A stretch of DNA of 56,591 bases from an uncultured Allofournierella sp. (GTDB lineage Bacteria > Bacillota > Clostridia > Oscillospirales > Ruminococcaceae), in the NCBI GenBank assembly GCA_944382705.1, contig CALWNE010000043.1, forward strand, positions 1-56,591. The letters are read 5' to 3'. Positions within the stretch are counted from its first letter, which is position 1; every line of letters begins with the position of its first letter. The position numbers and the translations under genes were made by a program. This document shows positions 42,112 through 50,716 of this stretch, in pieces. The notes under the pieces were generated by a model. The model did no database searches, was not told where the DNA came from, and saw nothing but the letters and a program-made list of their open reading frames with translations.

Positions 42112-43143
42112 ATGAAACTCACCATGCGGCTTGGGCCGCGCAGCTATGATATCATTCTCAAGCGTGGGGCGTTGGGCCACCTGAACCAGCTGGCCAATCT
42201 GGACCGGAAGGTGCTGATTGTAACCGATAGCGGCGTACCGGCCCAGTACGCGCAAACCGTACAGGCCCAGTGCGGTCAGGGCATTGTGCACACCGTGCCC
42301 CAGGGCGAGGCCAGCAAATGCTTGGCGGTATACCAGCAACTGCTGGAAGTAATGCTGCAAAATGGCTTTACCCGCAGCGATTTGGTCATTGCCGTAGGCG
42401 GCGGCGTTGTGGGAGATTTGGCTGGCTTTGTGGCCGCTACTTATATGCGAGGGGTGGATTTTATCAACTGCCCCACCACCACCCTGTCCCAGATTGATTC
42501 CTCCATTGGCGGCAAGGTAGCGGTGGATTTGGGCGCAGCCAAAAACATTGTGGGGGCCTTCTGGCAGCCCCGGTTGGTGCTCATTGACCCGGATACCCTG
42601 CAAACACTGCCCCGGCGGCACTTTGTAAACGGCCTGGCCGAAAGCATCAAGATGAGCCTTACCAGCGACGCAGGCCTGTTTGAGCTGTTTGAACAGCAAA
42701 ATCCGGAAGAAATCATCGAAACCATCATTCACCGCAGCCTGCTGATTAAAAAGCAGGTGGTGGAAAAGGACGAAACCGAACAGGGCCTGCGGGCCATTCT
42801 GAACCTGGGCCACACCCTGGGCCACGGCATCGAGGCGGTAAAGGGCATCCATGGCCGCCGCAAGCAGGGCCTCTACCACGGCGAATGCGTGGCCCTGGGT
42901 ATGCTGCCCATGATTGAGGACGCCAAGCTGGCCAAGCGGGTGCGGGCAGTTTACCGCAAGCTGGGCCTGCCTGCCCGCAGTGCCTGCAACAAAGAAAAAG
43001 TCTGGGGCTACATCCTGCACGATAAAAAGATGGGCCAAAACCACATTACCGTGGTTAAGGTACCTGCCCTGGGCTGCTGGCGGCTGGACCGACTGGAGCT
43101 TTGCCAGCTGCAAGCCCTTTTGTTTGGAAAGGAGCAGCCATGA
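42112..43143 (+). CDS. aroB: 3-Dehydroquinate synthase
   Basis: 343 residues with the NAD/zinc enzyme motifs AVGGGVVGDLAGFVAATYMRG, PTTTLSQIDSSIGGKVAVD and the His ligands in NLGHTLGHGIE. It cyclises DAHP to dehydroquinate. ATG 42112 is preferred for its AAGGAG ten bases upstream; ATG 42079, overlapping the pheA stop, would add 11 residues. The DAHP synthase gene is not in the window. Confidence 0.95.
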   Translation: MKLTMRLGPRSYDIILKRGALGHLNQLANLDRKVLIVTDSGVPAQYAQTVQAQCGQGIVHTVPQGEASKCLAVYQQLLEVMLQNGFTRSDLVIAVGGGVVGDLAGFVAATYMRGVDFINCPTTTLSQIDSSIGGKVAVDLGAAKNIVGAFWQPRLVLIDPDTLQTLPRRHFVNGLAESIKMSLTSDAGLFELFEQQNPEEIIETIIHRSLLIKKQVVEKDETEQGLRAILNLGHTLGHGIEAVKGIHGRRKQGLYHGECVALGMLPMIEDAKLAKRVRAVYRKLGLPARSACNKEKVWGYILHDKKMGQNHITVVKVPALGCWRLDRLELCQLQALLFGKEQP

Positions 43144-44279
43144 AAAATACCTTTGGAACCGCTGTAAGCCTGACGATTTTTGGCGAGAGCCACGGCCCCG
43201 CCATTGGGGCAGTGCTGGATGGCATTGCTGCCGGTGTGCCGGCGGACGAGGGCTTTATACAGGCCCAGATGGAAAAACGCAGAGCACGGGGAGACGGCCT
43301 TTCCACCAGCCGGGTGGAGGCAGACCAGGTGGAGTTTTTAAGCGGGGTGTGGCAGGGCCGCACCACCGGCACTCCCATCACCTTGCTCATCCGCAACAAC
43401 AACACCCGCTCCCAGGACTACGGGGCACAGCAGGGCCGCTGCCGTCCCGGCCATGCGGATTACACCGCCCATGTAAAGTACCAGGGCTTTGAGGACTACC
43501 GGGGCGGCGGGCATTTTTCCGGTCGGATTACCGCAGCGGTCTGTGCTGCCGGTGCCCTGTGCCAAAGCATTCTGGAGCAGAAGGGCATCCGTCTGGCCAC
43601 CCATGCAGCCCAGCTGGCCGGTGTGCCGGATGAGGCCTTTGCCCAGCAGCCGGACCAGCTGGCAGACCAGCTGGAGCGGCTGAGCCGGTGCCAGGGCCTG
43701 CCGGTGCTCAACCCACAGGCGGCACCCCTGATGGAAACGGCCATCCGGCAAGCGGCCCAAGAGGGGGACAGCGTGGGCGGCATTCTGGAAACCGCTGTAC
43801 TAGGTATGCCAGCCGGTGTGGGCGAGCCATTTTTTGATAGCGTGGAAAGTCAGCTGGCCCACCTGCTGTTCAGCATTCCCGGCATTAAAGGGGTGGAGTT
43901 TGGGGCAGGGTTTGCCATGGCCCAGATGCGGGGCAGCCAGGCCAACGACCCCTTTGCAGCGGATCAGGGCCAGGTATACACCACCAGCAACAACAACGGG
44001 GGCATCAATGGAGGCATTACCAACGGTATGCCCCTGGTGCTGCGCACCGCAATCAAGCCCACGCCCAGCATTTACAAACCACAACAAACCATCCAGCTTG
44101 GCACACTGGAGCCGGCTACGCTGGCCATCCAGGGCCGCCACGACCCCTGCATTGCCCACCGGGCCGCAGTGGTGCAGACGGCGGTTACCGCCTTTGGTCT
44201 GCTGGATTTACTGACCCAGCGTTACGGTACGCTGTGGCATTGCGCAAAGGAGAAGGAACAACCATGGAATACGGATTGA
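43140..44279 (+). CDS. aroC: Chorismate synthase
   Basis: 379 residues with the FMN enzyme's signatures GESHGPAIGAVLDGIAAG, the Arg-rich EKRRARGDGLSTSR and SRITAA-like FSGRITAAVCAAG. Converts EPSP to chorismate. ATG 43140 overlaps the aroB stop by four bases (ATGA) and has AAAGGAG. Confidence 0.96.
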   Translation: MKNTFGTAVSLTIFGESHGPAIGAVLDGIAAGVPADEGFIQAQMEKRRARGDGLSTSRVEADQVEFLSGVWQGRTTGTPITLLIRNNNTRSQDYGAQQGRCRPGHADYTAHVKYQGFEDYRGGGHFSGRITAAVCAAGALCQSILEQKGIRLATHAAQLAGVPDEAFAQQPDQLADQLERLSRCQGLPVLNPQAAPLMETAIRQAAQEGDSVGGILETAVLGMPAGVGEPFFDSVESQLAHLLFSIPGIKGVEFGAGFAMAQMRGSQANDPFAADQGQVYTTSNNNGGINGGITNGMPLVLRTAIKPTPSIYKPQQTIQLGTLEPATLAIQGRHDPCIAHRAAVVQTAVTAFGLLDLLTQRYGTLWHCAKEKEQPWNTD

Positions 44280-45526
44280 TTGGCGAGCGGCTGGGCCATA
44301 GCTACTCTAAAGAAGTGCACGAGGCCCTCAGCGACTACGACTACCAGCTCAAGCCCCTGCCCACCGAGGCAGAGGCACGGGCTTTTATGGAAGAAAAAAA
44401 CTTTAAGGCCATTAATGTGACCATCCCCTATAAGGAACTGGTGATTCCTTACTGTGAAATTCTGGAGCCAAAGGCGGCAGCCATCCACACAGTAAACACC
44501 ATTGTGAACCGCAATGGTGTGCTCCATGGCTACAACACCGATTACGACGGCTTTTTGTATCTGGCAAAAAAAAGCGGGGTGGACTTTAAGGGCCGCACGG
44601 TTCTGATTCTGGGCACCGGCGGCACCAGCCGCACCGTGCACGCAGTGGCCATGGACGAGGGCGCAGCCCAGGTGCTGTTTGCCAGCCGCACCGGCCGCAA
44701 CGGCGCCATGACCTACGACCAGGTGGACGGTGACAGCCGGGTGAACATCATTGTGAACACCAGCCCGGCAGGTATGTACCCAAATGTGGGGGAATGCCTG
44801 GTACAGCCAAAAAACTTCCCCAATCTGGAAGCGGTGCTGGATGTAGTGTACAACCCCTTTAAAACCGAACTGGTGCTCCGTGGCGAGGAAGCAGGCGTTA
44901 TTTCCCGGGGTGGCCTTCAAATGCTGGTGTCCCAGGCGGTGTACACTGCCCGGCACTTTACCCGGTACAACTTTTCCGAAATCCATATCGACCCCATCTG
45001 CCACCAGATTTTTGCCATGCGGGCTAACATCTGCCTGATTGGTATGCCCAGCAGCGGAAAAACCACTATTGGCCGCCAACTGGCCAAGATGCTGAACCGC
45101 ACCTTTGTGGATCTGGATGCAGAAATCGAAAAGGAGGCAGGCTGTACCATTCCGGAGATTTTCGCCACCCAAGGCGAGGAAGCATTCCGGGAGCTGGAGC
45201 AGAAGATTTGCGCCCGCTTTGGCAAGGAAAATACCCAGGTTATCAGCTGTGGTGGGGGCATCGTCAAGCGTGCCCAAAACATCCGCAGTCTGCGCCAAAA
45301 CGGCCTGGTGGTATTCATTGACCGCCCGGTGGAGCTGCTGCACACCGGCGGCCACCGGCCCCTGTCCGGCAGCATGGAGCAGCTGAAGGTCATGGAGCAG
45401 GAACGCCGCCCCCTGTACGAGGCCGCTGCTGACCTGCACATTCACAACGATACGGATGTATTTGACAACGCTACCCAGGCAGCCAAGGAGGCCATTTATG
45501 AAGTTTTTGGTTATAAACGGGCCTAA
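44264..45526 (+). CDS. aroE-aroK fusion: Bifunctional shikimate dehydrogenase / shikimate kinase
   Basis: 420 residues. AroE part (1 to about 250): shikimate-site HSYSKEVHEAL, catalytic Lys in NVTIPYKE, Asp in NTDYDGF, and NADP loop ILGTGGTSRT. AroK part (from about 257): Walker A GMPSSGKTT, DLDAEIE, CGGGIV and HRPLSG of the lid. Both active sites look intact, so the protein should perform two consecutive steps. The start at 44264 overlaps aroC by 16 bases and follows AAAGGAG. The join is a short linker (IDPICHQIFAMRAN). Confidence 0.94.
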   Translation: MEYGLIGERLGHSYSKEVHEALSDYDYQLKPLPTEAEARAFMEEKNFKAINVTIPYKELVIPYCEILEPKAAAIHTVNTIVNRNGVLHGYNTDYDGFLYLAKKSGVDFKGRTVLILGTGGTSRTVHAVAMDEGAAQVLFASRTGRNGAMTYDQVDGDSRVNIIVNTSPAGMYPNVGECLVQPKNFPNLEAVLDVVYNPFKTELVLRGEEAGVISRGGLQMLVSQAVYTARHFTRYNFSEIHIDPICHQIFAMRANICLIGMPSSGKTTIGRQLAKMLNRTFVDLDAEIEKEAGCTIPEIFATQGEEAFRELEQKICARFGKENTQVISCGGGIVKRAQNIRSLRQNGLVVFIDRPVELLHTGGHRPLSGSMEQLKVMEQERRPLYEAAADLHIHNDTDVFDNATQAAKEAIYEVFGYKRA

Positions 45527-45938
45527 CCTGAATCTTTTGGGCCTGCGGGAACCGGCTCTCTATGGGCGTATGGACTACCAGGCGCTGGTGGATTTGGTAA
45601 GCCAGGCAGCTGCCCGGCAGGGGGTGGAGGTGGAATTTTACCAGTCCAACCACGAGGGGGATTTGGTGGACGCCATCCAGCAGGCCCGCATCAGCTGCGA
45701 CGGCATTATCATCAACCCGGCGGCCTATACCCATACCAGCATTGCCATTCTGGATGCCCTCAAAGCGGTGGGCCTGCCTGCGGCAGAGGTGCATATCACC
45801 GATGTAACCCAGCGGGAGGAATTCCGCCGCATCAGCTATGCTGGCATGGCCTGTGCCGGCCATTTCATTGGCCGGGGCCTTCAGGGCTATGTGGATGCTC
45901 TGGAGTTTTTGCTGGATTACTGCAAGGCAGCCCAGTAA
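45498..45938 (+). CDS. aroQ: Type II 3-dehydroquinate dehydratase
   Basis: 146 residues with INGPNLNLLGLREPALYG (catalytic Tyr), the QSNHEGDLVD motif, INPAAYTHTS and VHITDVTQREEFR. Dehydrates 3-dehydroquinate. It overlaps the aroE-aroK fusion by 29 bases; AAGGAGG lies upstream of ATG 45498. Confidence 0.96.
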   Translation: MKFLVINGPNLNLLGLREPALYGRMDYQALVDLVSQAAARQGVEVEFYQSNHEGDLVDAIQQARISCDGIIINPAAYTHTSIAILDALKAVGLPAAEVHITDVTQREEFRRISYAGMACAGHFIGRGLQGYVDALEFLLDYCKAAQ

Positions 45939-46002
45939 GCAGAATAGCGGCCAAGGGGGACAGCCCCTGCTGAAAGGCATTTTGCCGCACAGTTTACAGA
46001 TT

Positions 46003-46086
46003 GAAGGCGGCTCCGGGGCCAAAAAACCCAGGAGCCGCACCCAAAACAATGCCGCCTTCGTGCTTGAAACCCAGGCGGCATTTTTA
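46003..46086 (+). terminator. Attenuator-like terminator between aroQ and aroA
   Basis: Terminator stem AATGCCGCC (46048-46056) / GGCGGCATT (46074-46082) with TTTTT. Upstream, GCGGCTCC (46007-46014) pairs with GGAGCCGC (46031-46038), and GAAGGCGGC (46003-46011) pairs exactly with GCCGCCTTC (46051-46059), which would break the terminator. The two upstream pairings exclude each other. Confidence 0.6.
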
Positions 46087-46118
46087 CTCACCACTCACAA
46101 CAGGAAAGGAGCCCCCTC

Positions 46119-47393
46119 ATGATTGCCCATATCAAACCCACCCAGCAGCTTACAGGCCGGGTACAGGCCCCGCCTTCCAAAAGCATGGCCCACCGGGCGG
46201 TGCTGTGCGCCGCCCTGGCCAAAGGAACCTCCCGGCTGCATCATCTGGAATTCAGCCAGGACATCCAGGCAACCCTGGGTGCGGCAGCCCAGATGGGGGC
46301 CAAGGTGGAGCCCCAGCCCCAGGGTGCTGTCATTACCGGCCAGGGTACCGTTGGCCGGGTTTGCGGTCCGGTGGATTGCTGCGAAAGCGGCAGCACCCTG
46401 CGTTTTTTGGTGCCGCTGCTCAGCCTGGGCGGCGGCTCGGTGGAATTTACCGGCCGGGGACGGCTGTTTCAGCGCCCCATGGAGGTGTACCGCACCATCT
46501 TTGAAAGCCAGGGCCTGCGCTTTGAGCAGACGGACCATAGCCTGACCGTGGAGGGCGCCCTTAAACCGGGGGACTACACCCTGCGGGGGGATGTGTCCAG
46601 CCAGTTTATCACCGGCCTGATGTATACGCTGGCCCTGCTGAAAGAGGACAGCACCATTACCATCCAGCCGCCCTTTGAAAGCCGCAGCTATGTGGAGCTT
46701 ACCCGCAGCGCAATGGCACGGTTTGGGGTGCAAACCAGCTGGCTGGATGACCAGCGCACCCAGCTGCGGATTCCCGGCGGCCAGCCGTTTGTGCCCCAGG
46801 ATTACCAGGTGGAGGGCGATTACAGCCAGGCGGCCTTTTTTGCGGTGCTGGCAGCGGTGAAGGGAGGCATCTCCCTTGCCGGCCTTGCGCCGGACTCCCT
46901 TCAGGGCGACAAGGCCATTCTGCCCATTCTGCGGAATTGCGGTGCCTGCTGGCAATGGCAGGAGGGGGAACTGGTGTTCCAGCCTGCGCCGCTCACCGCC
47001 ACCACCATTGATTTGGCAGACTGCCCGGACCTTGGCCCCATCCTGATGGTGCTGGCGGTGTTTTGCCAGGGTACCACCCGCATCATCAATGCCCAGCGGC
47101 TGCGCATGAAGGAGAGCGACCGCATTGCTGCCATGGAGCAGGAGCTGAGCAAGCTGGGGGCAGTCATTCACAGCACTCATGATACTGTTACCATCCAGGG
47201 CGGCTTGCTCCATGCACCCAGCCAGCCCCTGCAAAGCCACAATGACCACCGGGTGGTGATGGCCCTTTCGGTGGCGGCACTCTGCGCAGGAATCCCTGTG
47301 GAAATTGAGGGTGCCCAGGCGGTGGAAAAAAGCTGGCCCACCTTCTTTGATGTGCTGGGAGCCACCGGCGCCCAGCTGGAGGTGAAGCCGTGA
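46119..47393 (+). CDS. aroA: 3-Phosphoshikimate 1-carboxyvinyltransferase (EPSP synthase)
   Basis: 424 residues. PPSKSMAHRAVLCAALAKG, the PEP-loop region CGESG-like CCESGSTLRFLVPL, LRMKESDRIAAM and SHNDHRVVMAL are all present. It joins PEP to shikimate-3-phosphate. GAAAGGAG precedes the start. A hairpin in the 180-base gap after aroQ may modulate its expression relative to the upstream genes. Confidence 0.96.
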   Translation: MIAHIKPTQQLTGRVQAPPSKSMAHRAVLCAALAKGTSRLHHLEFSQDIQATLGAAAQMGAKVEPQPQGAVITGQGTVGRVCGPVDCCESGSTLRFLVPLLSLGGGSVEFTGRGRLFQRPMEVYRTIFESQGLRFEQTDHSLTVEGALKPGDYTLRGDVSSQFITGLMYTLALLKEDSTITIQPPFESRSYVELTRSAMARFGVQTSWLDDQRTQLRIPGGQPFVPQDYQVEGDYSQAAFFAVLAAVKGGISLAGLAPDSLQGDKAILPILRNCGACWQWQEGELVFQPAPLTATTIDLADCPDLGPILMVLAVFCQGTTRIINAQRLRMKESDRIAAMEQELSKLGAVIHSTHDTVTIQGGLLHAPSQPLQSHNDHRVVMALSVAALCAGIPVEIEGAQAVEKSWPTFFDVLGATGAQLEVKP

Positions 47394-48256
47394 ATCACAC
47401 CACGCCGATTTTGATTGTGGGGCTGGGTCTTTTGGGGGGCAGCTACGCAAGAGGGCTGCGCAAGGCAGGCTTTACCCAGGTGGAAGCCATTGATACCGAC
47501 CCACAGGCGGTAGAGTTTGCCCTGGAACAGGGCTACATCACCGCAGGCACCACCCATCAGGTGGAAGCCTTTGCGGGCCGTGCCCAGCGGGTGATTTTTG
47601 CCCTGTACCCCACCGCACTGGAGCAGTGGGTCTCCCAATATGGCGGCTGCTTGCCCGAAGGCTGCATCTGCACCGATGTGTCCGGCGTTAAAACCGGGCT
47701 GGTGGACCGGGTGCAGGAGCTGTTGGGCCAGCGGGTGGAGTTTATTGCCAGCCACCCCATGGCCGGCCGGGAGGTACGGGGCATTCAGAATGCCCATCTG
47801 GTGGATTTTTCTCCCGCAAACTTTCTGATTACACCCACCAACCGCAACACCCAGCAGGGGATTGACTTTGCCCGGCAGCTGGCTCAGGTGCTGGGGTTTG
47901 CCCACATTCGGCAGCTGAGCTGCCAGGAGCACGATAAGATGATTGGCTATGTAAGCCAGCTGACCCATGCCATTGCGGTGAGTTTGATGTGTGCGCCGGG
48001 AGCGGAGGAATTCGCCAGCTATACCGGCGATTCCTTCCGGGATCTTACCCGGATTGCCGCCATCAACGAAACCATGTGGGCGGAGCTGTTTTTGTGGAAC
48101 CGGGAAAACCTGATGGAGGAGATGCAGGCTTTTTGCGCCCGGATGGACCAGATGCGCCAGTACCTGGAACAGCAGGACCGCCCGGCACTGGAAGCCATGT
48201 TCCGCCAGTCCACCCAGGCACGCAGAGCCTTTGACCAAAAAGAAAAGGAGCGATGA
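47390..48256 (+). CDS. tyrA: Prephenate dehydrogenase
   Basis: 288 residues. NAD-binding IVGLGLLGGSYARGL at the N-terminus, SHPMAGREVRGIQNA with the catalytic His and the C-terminal helical dimer domain. No ACT domain, so no obvious tyrosine feedback site. The start is GTG 47390 overlapping the aroA stop by four bases (GTGA), with GGAGG upstream. Confidence 0.94.
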   Translation: MNHTTPILIVGLGLLGGSYARGLRKAGFTQVEAIDTDPQAVEFALEQGYITAGTTHQVEAFAGRAQRVIFALYPTALEQWVSQYGGCLPEGCICTDVSGVKTGLVDRVQELLGQRVEFIASHPMAGREVRGIQNAHLVDFSPANFLITPTNRNTQQGIDFARQLAQVLGFAHIRQLSCQEHDKMIGYVSQLTHAIAVSLMCAPGAEEFASYTGDSFRDLTRIAAINETMWAELFLWNRENLMEEMQAFCARMDQMRQYLEQQDRPALEAMFRQSTQARRAFDQKEKER

Positions 48257-48259
48257 GCC

Positions 48260-49249
48260 ATGTCCCGGCTGGAAGGCCAAAAGGCAAAAGTGCTGCACCT
48301 GCTGCGCATTCTGGAGCAGTACACCGACGAAGAGCACCGGATGAATGTACCGCAAATTCTGGAAAAATTAGCCCAGCAGGGCATCAAAGCAGAACGAAAA
48401 AGCGTCTACGATGACATTGAAAGCCTGAAAAAAATGGGATATGACATCCACCAGAGCAGGGGGCGGTGCGGCGGCTACTTTTTGGGGGAGCGTGCACTTC
48501 AGTTATCCGAACTCAAGCTGCTGGTGGATTCGGTGCAGGCGTCCCGGTTCATCACCCGCAAAAAGAGCGACCAGCTCATTGCCACCCTCACCGGGCTGTT
48601 TGCCAGCCAGTGGCAGGCCCAGGACCTGAAGCGGCAGGTGTACAGCTCCGGCCAGGTTAAAAGCATGAACGAAAGCATCTACTATACCGTAGATGCCCTC
48701 CACCGGGCCATTGCCCAAAACCGGCAGGTGGGCTTCAAGTACCAGCACTGGACGCTGGATAAAAAGAAAACCAGCCGAGGCAATGGCAGCGAGTATCGGG
48801 TAAGCCCCTGGGCCCTGCTGTGGGAGGACGAAAACTACTACCTGGTGGCTTACCAGCCGGAAAAGGGGCTGCGCCACTACCGGGTGGATAAGATGGCCTC
48901 CATCCATCTGCTGGAACAGGAGCGTCAAGGGGAGGAAATCATCAACGAGGAAACCCTGCGCAGTTATGCCCGGCCTCTGTTTCATATGTTTGGCGGCCCG
49001 GCCCAAAAGGTGACACTGCGGTGCCAAAACGCCATGATTGACCCCATTCTGGACCGGTTTGGCACCCAGGTGCTGGTGATGCCCCAGCCGGATGGCTGGT
49101 TTACCGTACAGGTAGAGGTTACCCCCAGCCGTGCTTTTTATGGCTGGGTGTTTGGATTTGCCGGGCAGGTGCAGATTCACTCGCCCGCCAGTGTGCGCAA
49201 TGAATTTGCCCAGCAGCTGGCCCAGGTACAGGCGGGCCTTACCCCCTGA
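48260..49249 (+). CDS. WYL-domain transcriptional regulator
   Basis: 329 residues. N-terminal winged helix (VLHLLRILEQYTDEEHRMN, residues 11-29, and KSVYDDIESLKKMGYDI) and a central WYL-type domain where the motif region reads YRVSPWALLWEDENYYLVAY. Such regulators respond to nucleic acid or small ligands. It is three bases after tyrA, so it is co-transcribed with the aromatic operon and may control it, but this is inference. The last 36 bases of the gene are part of a tandem repeat. Confidence 0.85.
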   Translation: MSRLEGQKAKVLHLLRILEQYTDEEHRMNVPQILEKLAQQGIKAERKSVYDDIESLKKMGYDIHQSRGRCGGYFLGERALQLSELKLLVDSVQASRFITRKKSDQLIATLTGLFASQWQAQDLKRQVYSSGQVKSMNESIYYTVDALHRAIAQNRQVGFKYQHWTLDKKKTSRGNGSEYRVSPWALLWEDENYYLVAYQPEKGLRHYRVDKMASIHLLEQERQGEEIINEETLRSYARPLFHMFGGPAQKVTLRCQNAMIDPILDRFGTQVLVMPQPDGWFTVQVEVTPSRAFYGWVFGFAGQVQIHSPASVRNEFAQQLAQVQAGLTP

Positions 49250-49530
49250 AGCAAGCCGGCATGGACGGTTTACAGAGACTTAGGAGATATTAACACGGCG
49301 CCAGGCATTCTAAAAAACTGCACGACAGCTGGCCCAGGTACAGGCGGCCCTGGCTCCCTGACGCAAGACTGCATAGACGGTTTACAAAGGGCTGGGGAGC
49401 ACATCAACACGGTTCCAGGTGTTCTAAAATCTGCCCGGCAGCTAGCCCTCTGGTGCAACCCTGCTCAGAAGGGTTGCGGAGGGCTGGGGAGTGCTAAAAC
49501 ACGGTGCCAGGTGTGCCGAAAATTGCCCCG
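49214..49530 (+). repeat. Tandem triplication of a ~112-bp unit covering the 3' end of the WYL gene
   Basis: Copies begin at 49214, 49326 and 49439 (period 112-113). Each starts CAGCT(G/A)GCCC and runs through ACGGTTTACA (copies 1 and 2), AACACGG, CCAGG and ending near CTGC/TTGC. Copy 1 contains the true gene end; copy 2 still encodes QLAQVQAALAP and a stop; copy 3 is shorter (about 92 bp), diverged and holds a hairpin GCAACCC/GGGTTGC. This fills most of the 383-base gap to cysE. Confidence 0.8.
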
Positions 49531-49575
49531 CAAGCCACTGCCCAAAGGTCCTATGAAACAGGATTGTCATACAAT

Positions 49576-49618
49576 AAAACACACCCCTTCCGCTTGCCGG
49601 AAGGGGTGTGTTTTGTCT
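49576..49618 (+). terminator. Bidirectional terminator between the WYL gene and cysE
   Basis: AAAACACACCCCTTCCG / CGGAAGGGGTGTGTTTT with a five-base loop. Confidence 0.92.
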
Positions 49619-49632
49619 GTGAGGGATAGCGG

Positions 49633-50544
49633 TTAGTCCTGCCGGTCGGTGGGGGACTTAATCATCTGTTCCGGGCGCTTGGCCAGCACCCGGCTGTTGG
49701 CCGGTACCGACTCGGTAATAAAGGTACCGCCGCCGATGGTGCAGTTTTCGCCAATGACCGTATCGCCGCCCAGCACCGATGCACCGGAGTAGATGGTTAC
49801 ATGGTCGCAGATGGTGGGATGCCGCTTTACACCGGTGAGCTGCTGGCCGCCGCGGGTGGACAGTGCTCCCAGGGTGACGCCCTGGTACAGCTTTACATGG
49901 TTGCCAATGTGGGCAGTCTCGCCAATTACTACGCCGGTGCCGTGGTCAATAAAGAAATACTCCCCAATGGTCGCGCCGGGGTTGATGTCAATGCCGGTGC
50001 TGCCATGGGCATACTCGGACATAATGCGGGGAATAAAGGGAACCTCCAGCTGGTACAGCTGGTGGGCCACCCGGTAGATGTAAATGGCATAAAATCCCGG
50101 GTAGCAAAAAATGATTTCCTCCTTGCTTTTGGCGGCAGGGTCGCCGTCAAAGCCTGCCTGTACATCCTTCAGCAGCAGCTGCTGCATGGTGGGCAGAAAT
50201 TCAAAAAACCGGGCACAAATCTGGTCTGCCTGGGGCTCGGTGCGTTTTTGGCAGCCTTCACAGCCGCACTGGTACAGCAGGGCAATGGCAATCTGCTCCC
50301 GCAGGGCATCGTACAGCCGGTCCAGCCGGTAGCCTGCATAATGTTCGGAAAAATCGCCTACCCGGCTGGAAGGGCCGTAATAGCCGGGGAACAGTACCTC
50401 CTTCAGGTCCCGCAAAAAGTCCACAACAGCGGTTCGGCTGGGCAGAGCCATGCCCTGCTTGAGGGTAAGCAGCTCATGGCTGTGATAGTTTTCGGTCAGG
50501 CCCTGCACGGTGTGCAGCAGGGCCTGTTGCTTGCATTGATTCAT
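49633..50544 (-). CDS. cysE: Serine O-acetyltransferase (EpsC type)
   Basis: 303 residues. The long N-terminal helical region (TLKQGMALPSRTAVVDFLRD) is that of the EpsC group; the left-handed beta-helix has DINPGATIGEYFFIDHG with the catalytic His/Asp, VIGETAHIGNHVKLYQGVT and GAxxR-like TRGGQQLTGVKRHPT. It supplies O-acetylserine to CysK. ATG 50544 is ten bases from AAAGGG; the TTG 50550 is possible but weaker. Confidence 0.94.
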   Translation of the reverse strand: MNQCKQQALLHTVQGLTENYHSHELLTLKQGMALPSRTAVVDFLRDLKEVLFPGYYGPSSRVGDFSEHYAGYRLDRLYDALREQIAIALLYQCGCEGCQKRTEPQADQICARFFEFLPTMQQLLLKDVQAGFDGDPAAKSKEEIIFCYPGFYAIYIYRVAHQLYQLEVPFIPRIMSEYAHGSTGIDINPGATIGEYFFIDHGTGVVIGETAHIGNHVKLYQGVTLGALSTRGGQQLTGVKRHPTICDHVTIYSGASVLGGDTVIGENCTIGGGTFITESVPANSRVLAKRPEQMIKSPTDRQD

Positions 50545-50595
50545 AAACAAGAGTCCCTTTCTGAGATTCGATTAAAAACAAGTTGCATTGCTTCC

Positions 50596-50624
50596 ATCAT
50601 AGTACCAGAACCTGCCGCCGTCAA
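50596..50624 (-). promoter_or_regulatory. cysE promoter
   Basis: Minus-strand TTGACG (50624-50619), 17-base spacer, TATGAT (50601-50596). The palindrome seen at cysK is not present here. Confidence 0.75.
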
Positions 50625-50633
50625 CCCAAATGC

Positions 50634-50674
50634 AAAAAAGCAGGCAGGGCAGCCATGGCTGCCCTGCCTGCTTT
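50634..50674 (-). terminator. Terminator after htrA
   Basis: AGCAGGCAGGGCAGCC / GGCTGCCCTGCCTGCT, T-tract on the minus strand. Confidence 0.88.
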
Positions 50675-50716
50675 GAGGGAGAAAGGAAACGAAGAACGGT
50701 TGTTAAAACCAAACCC

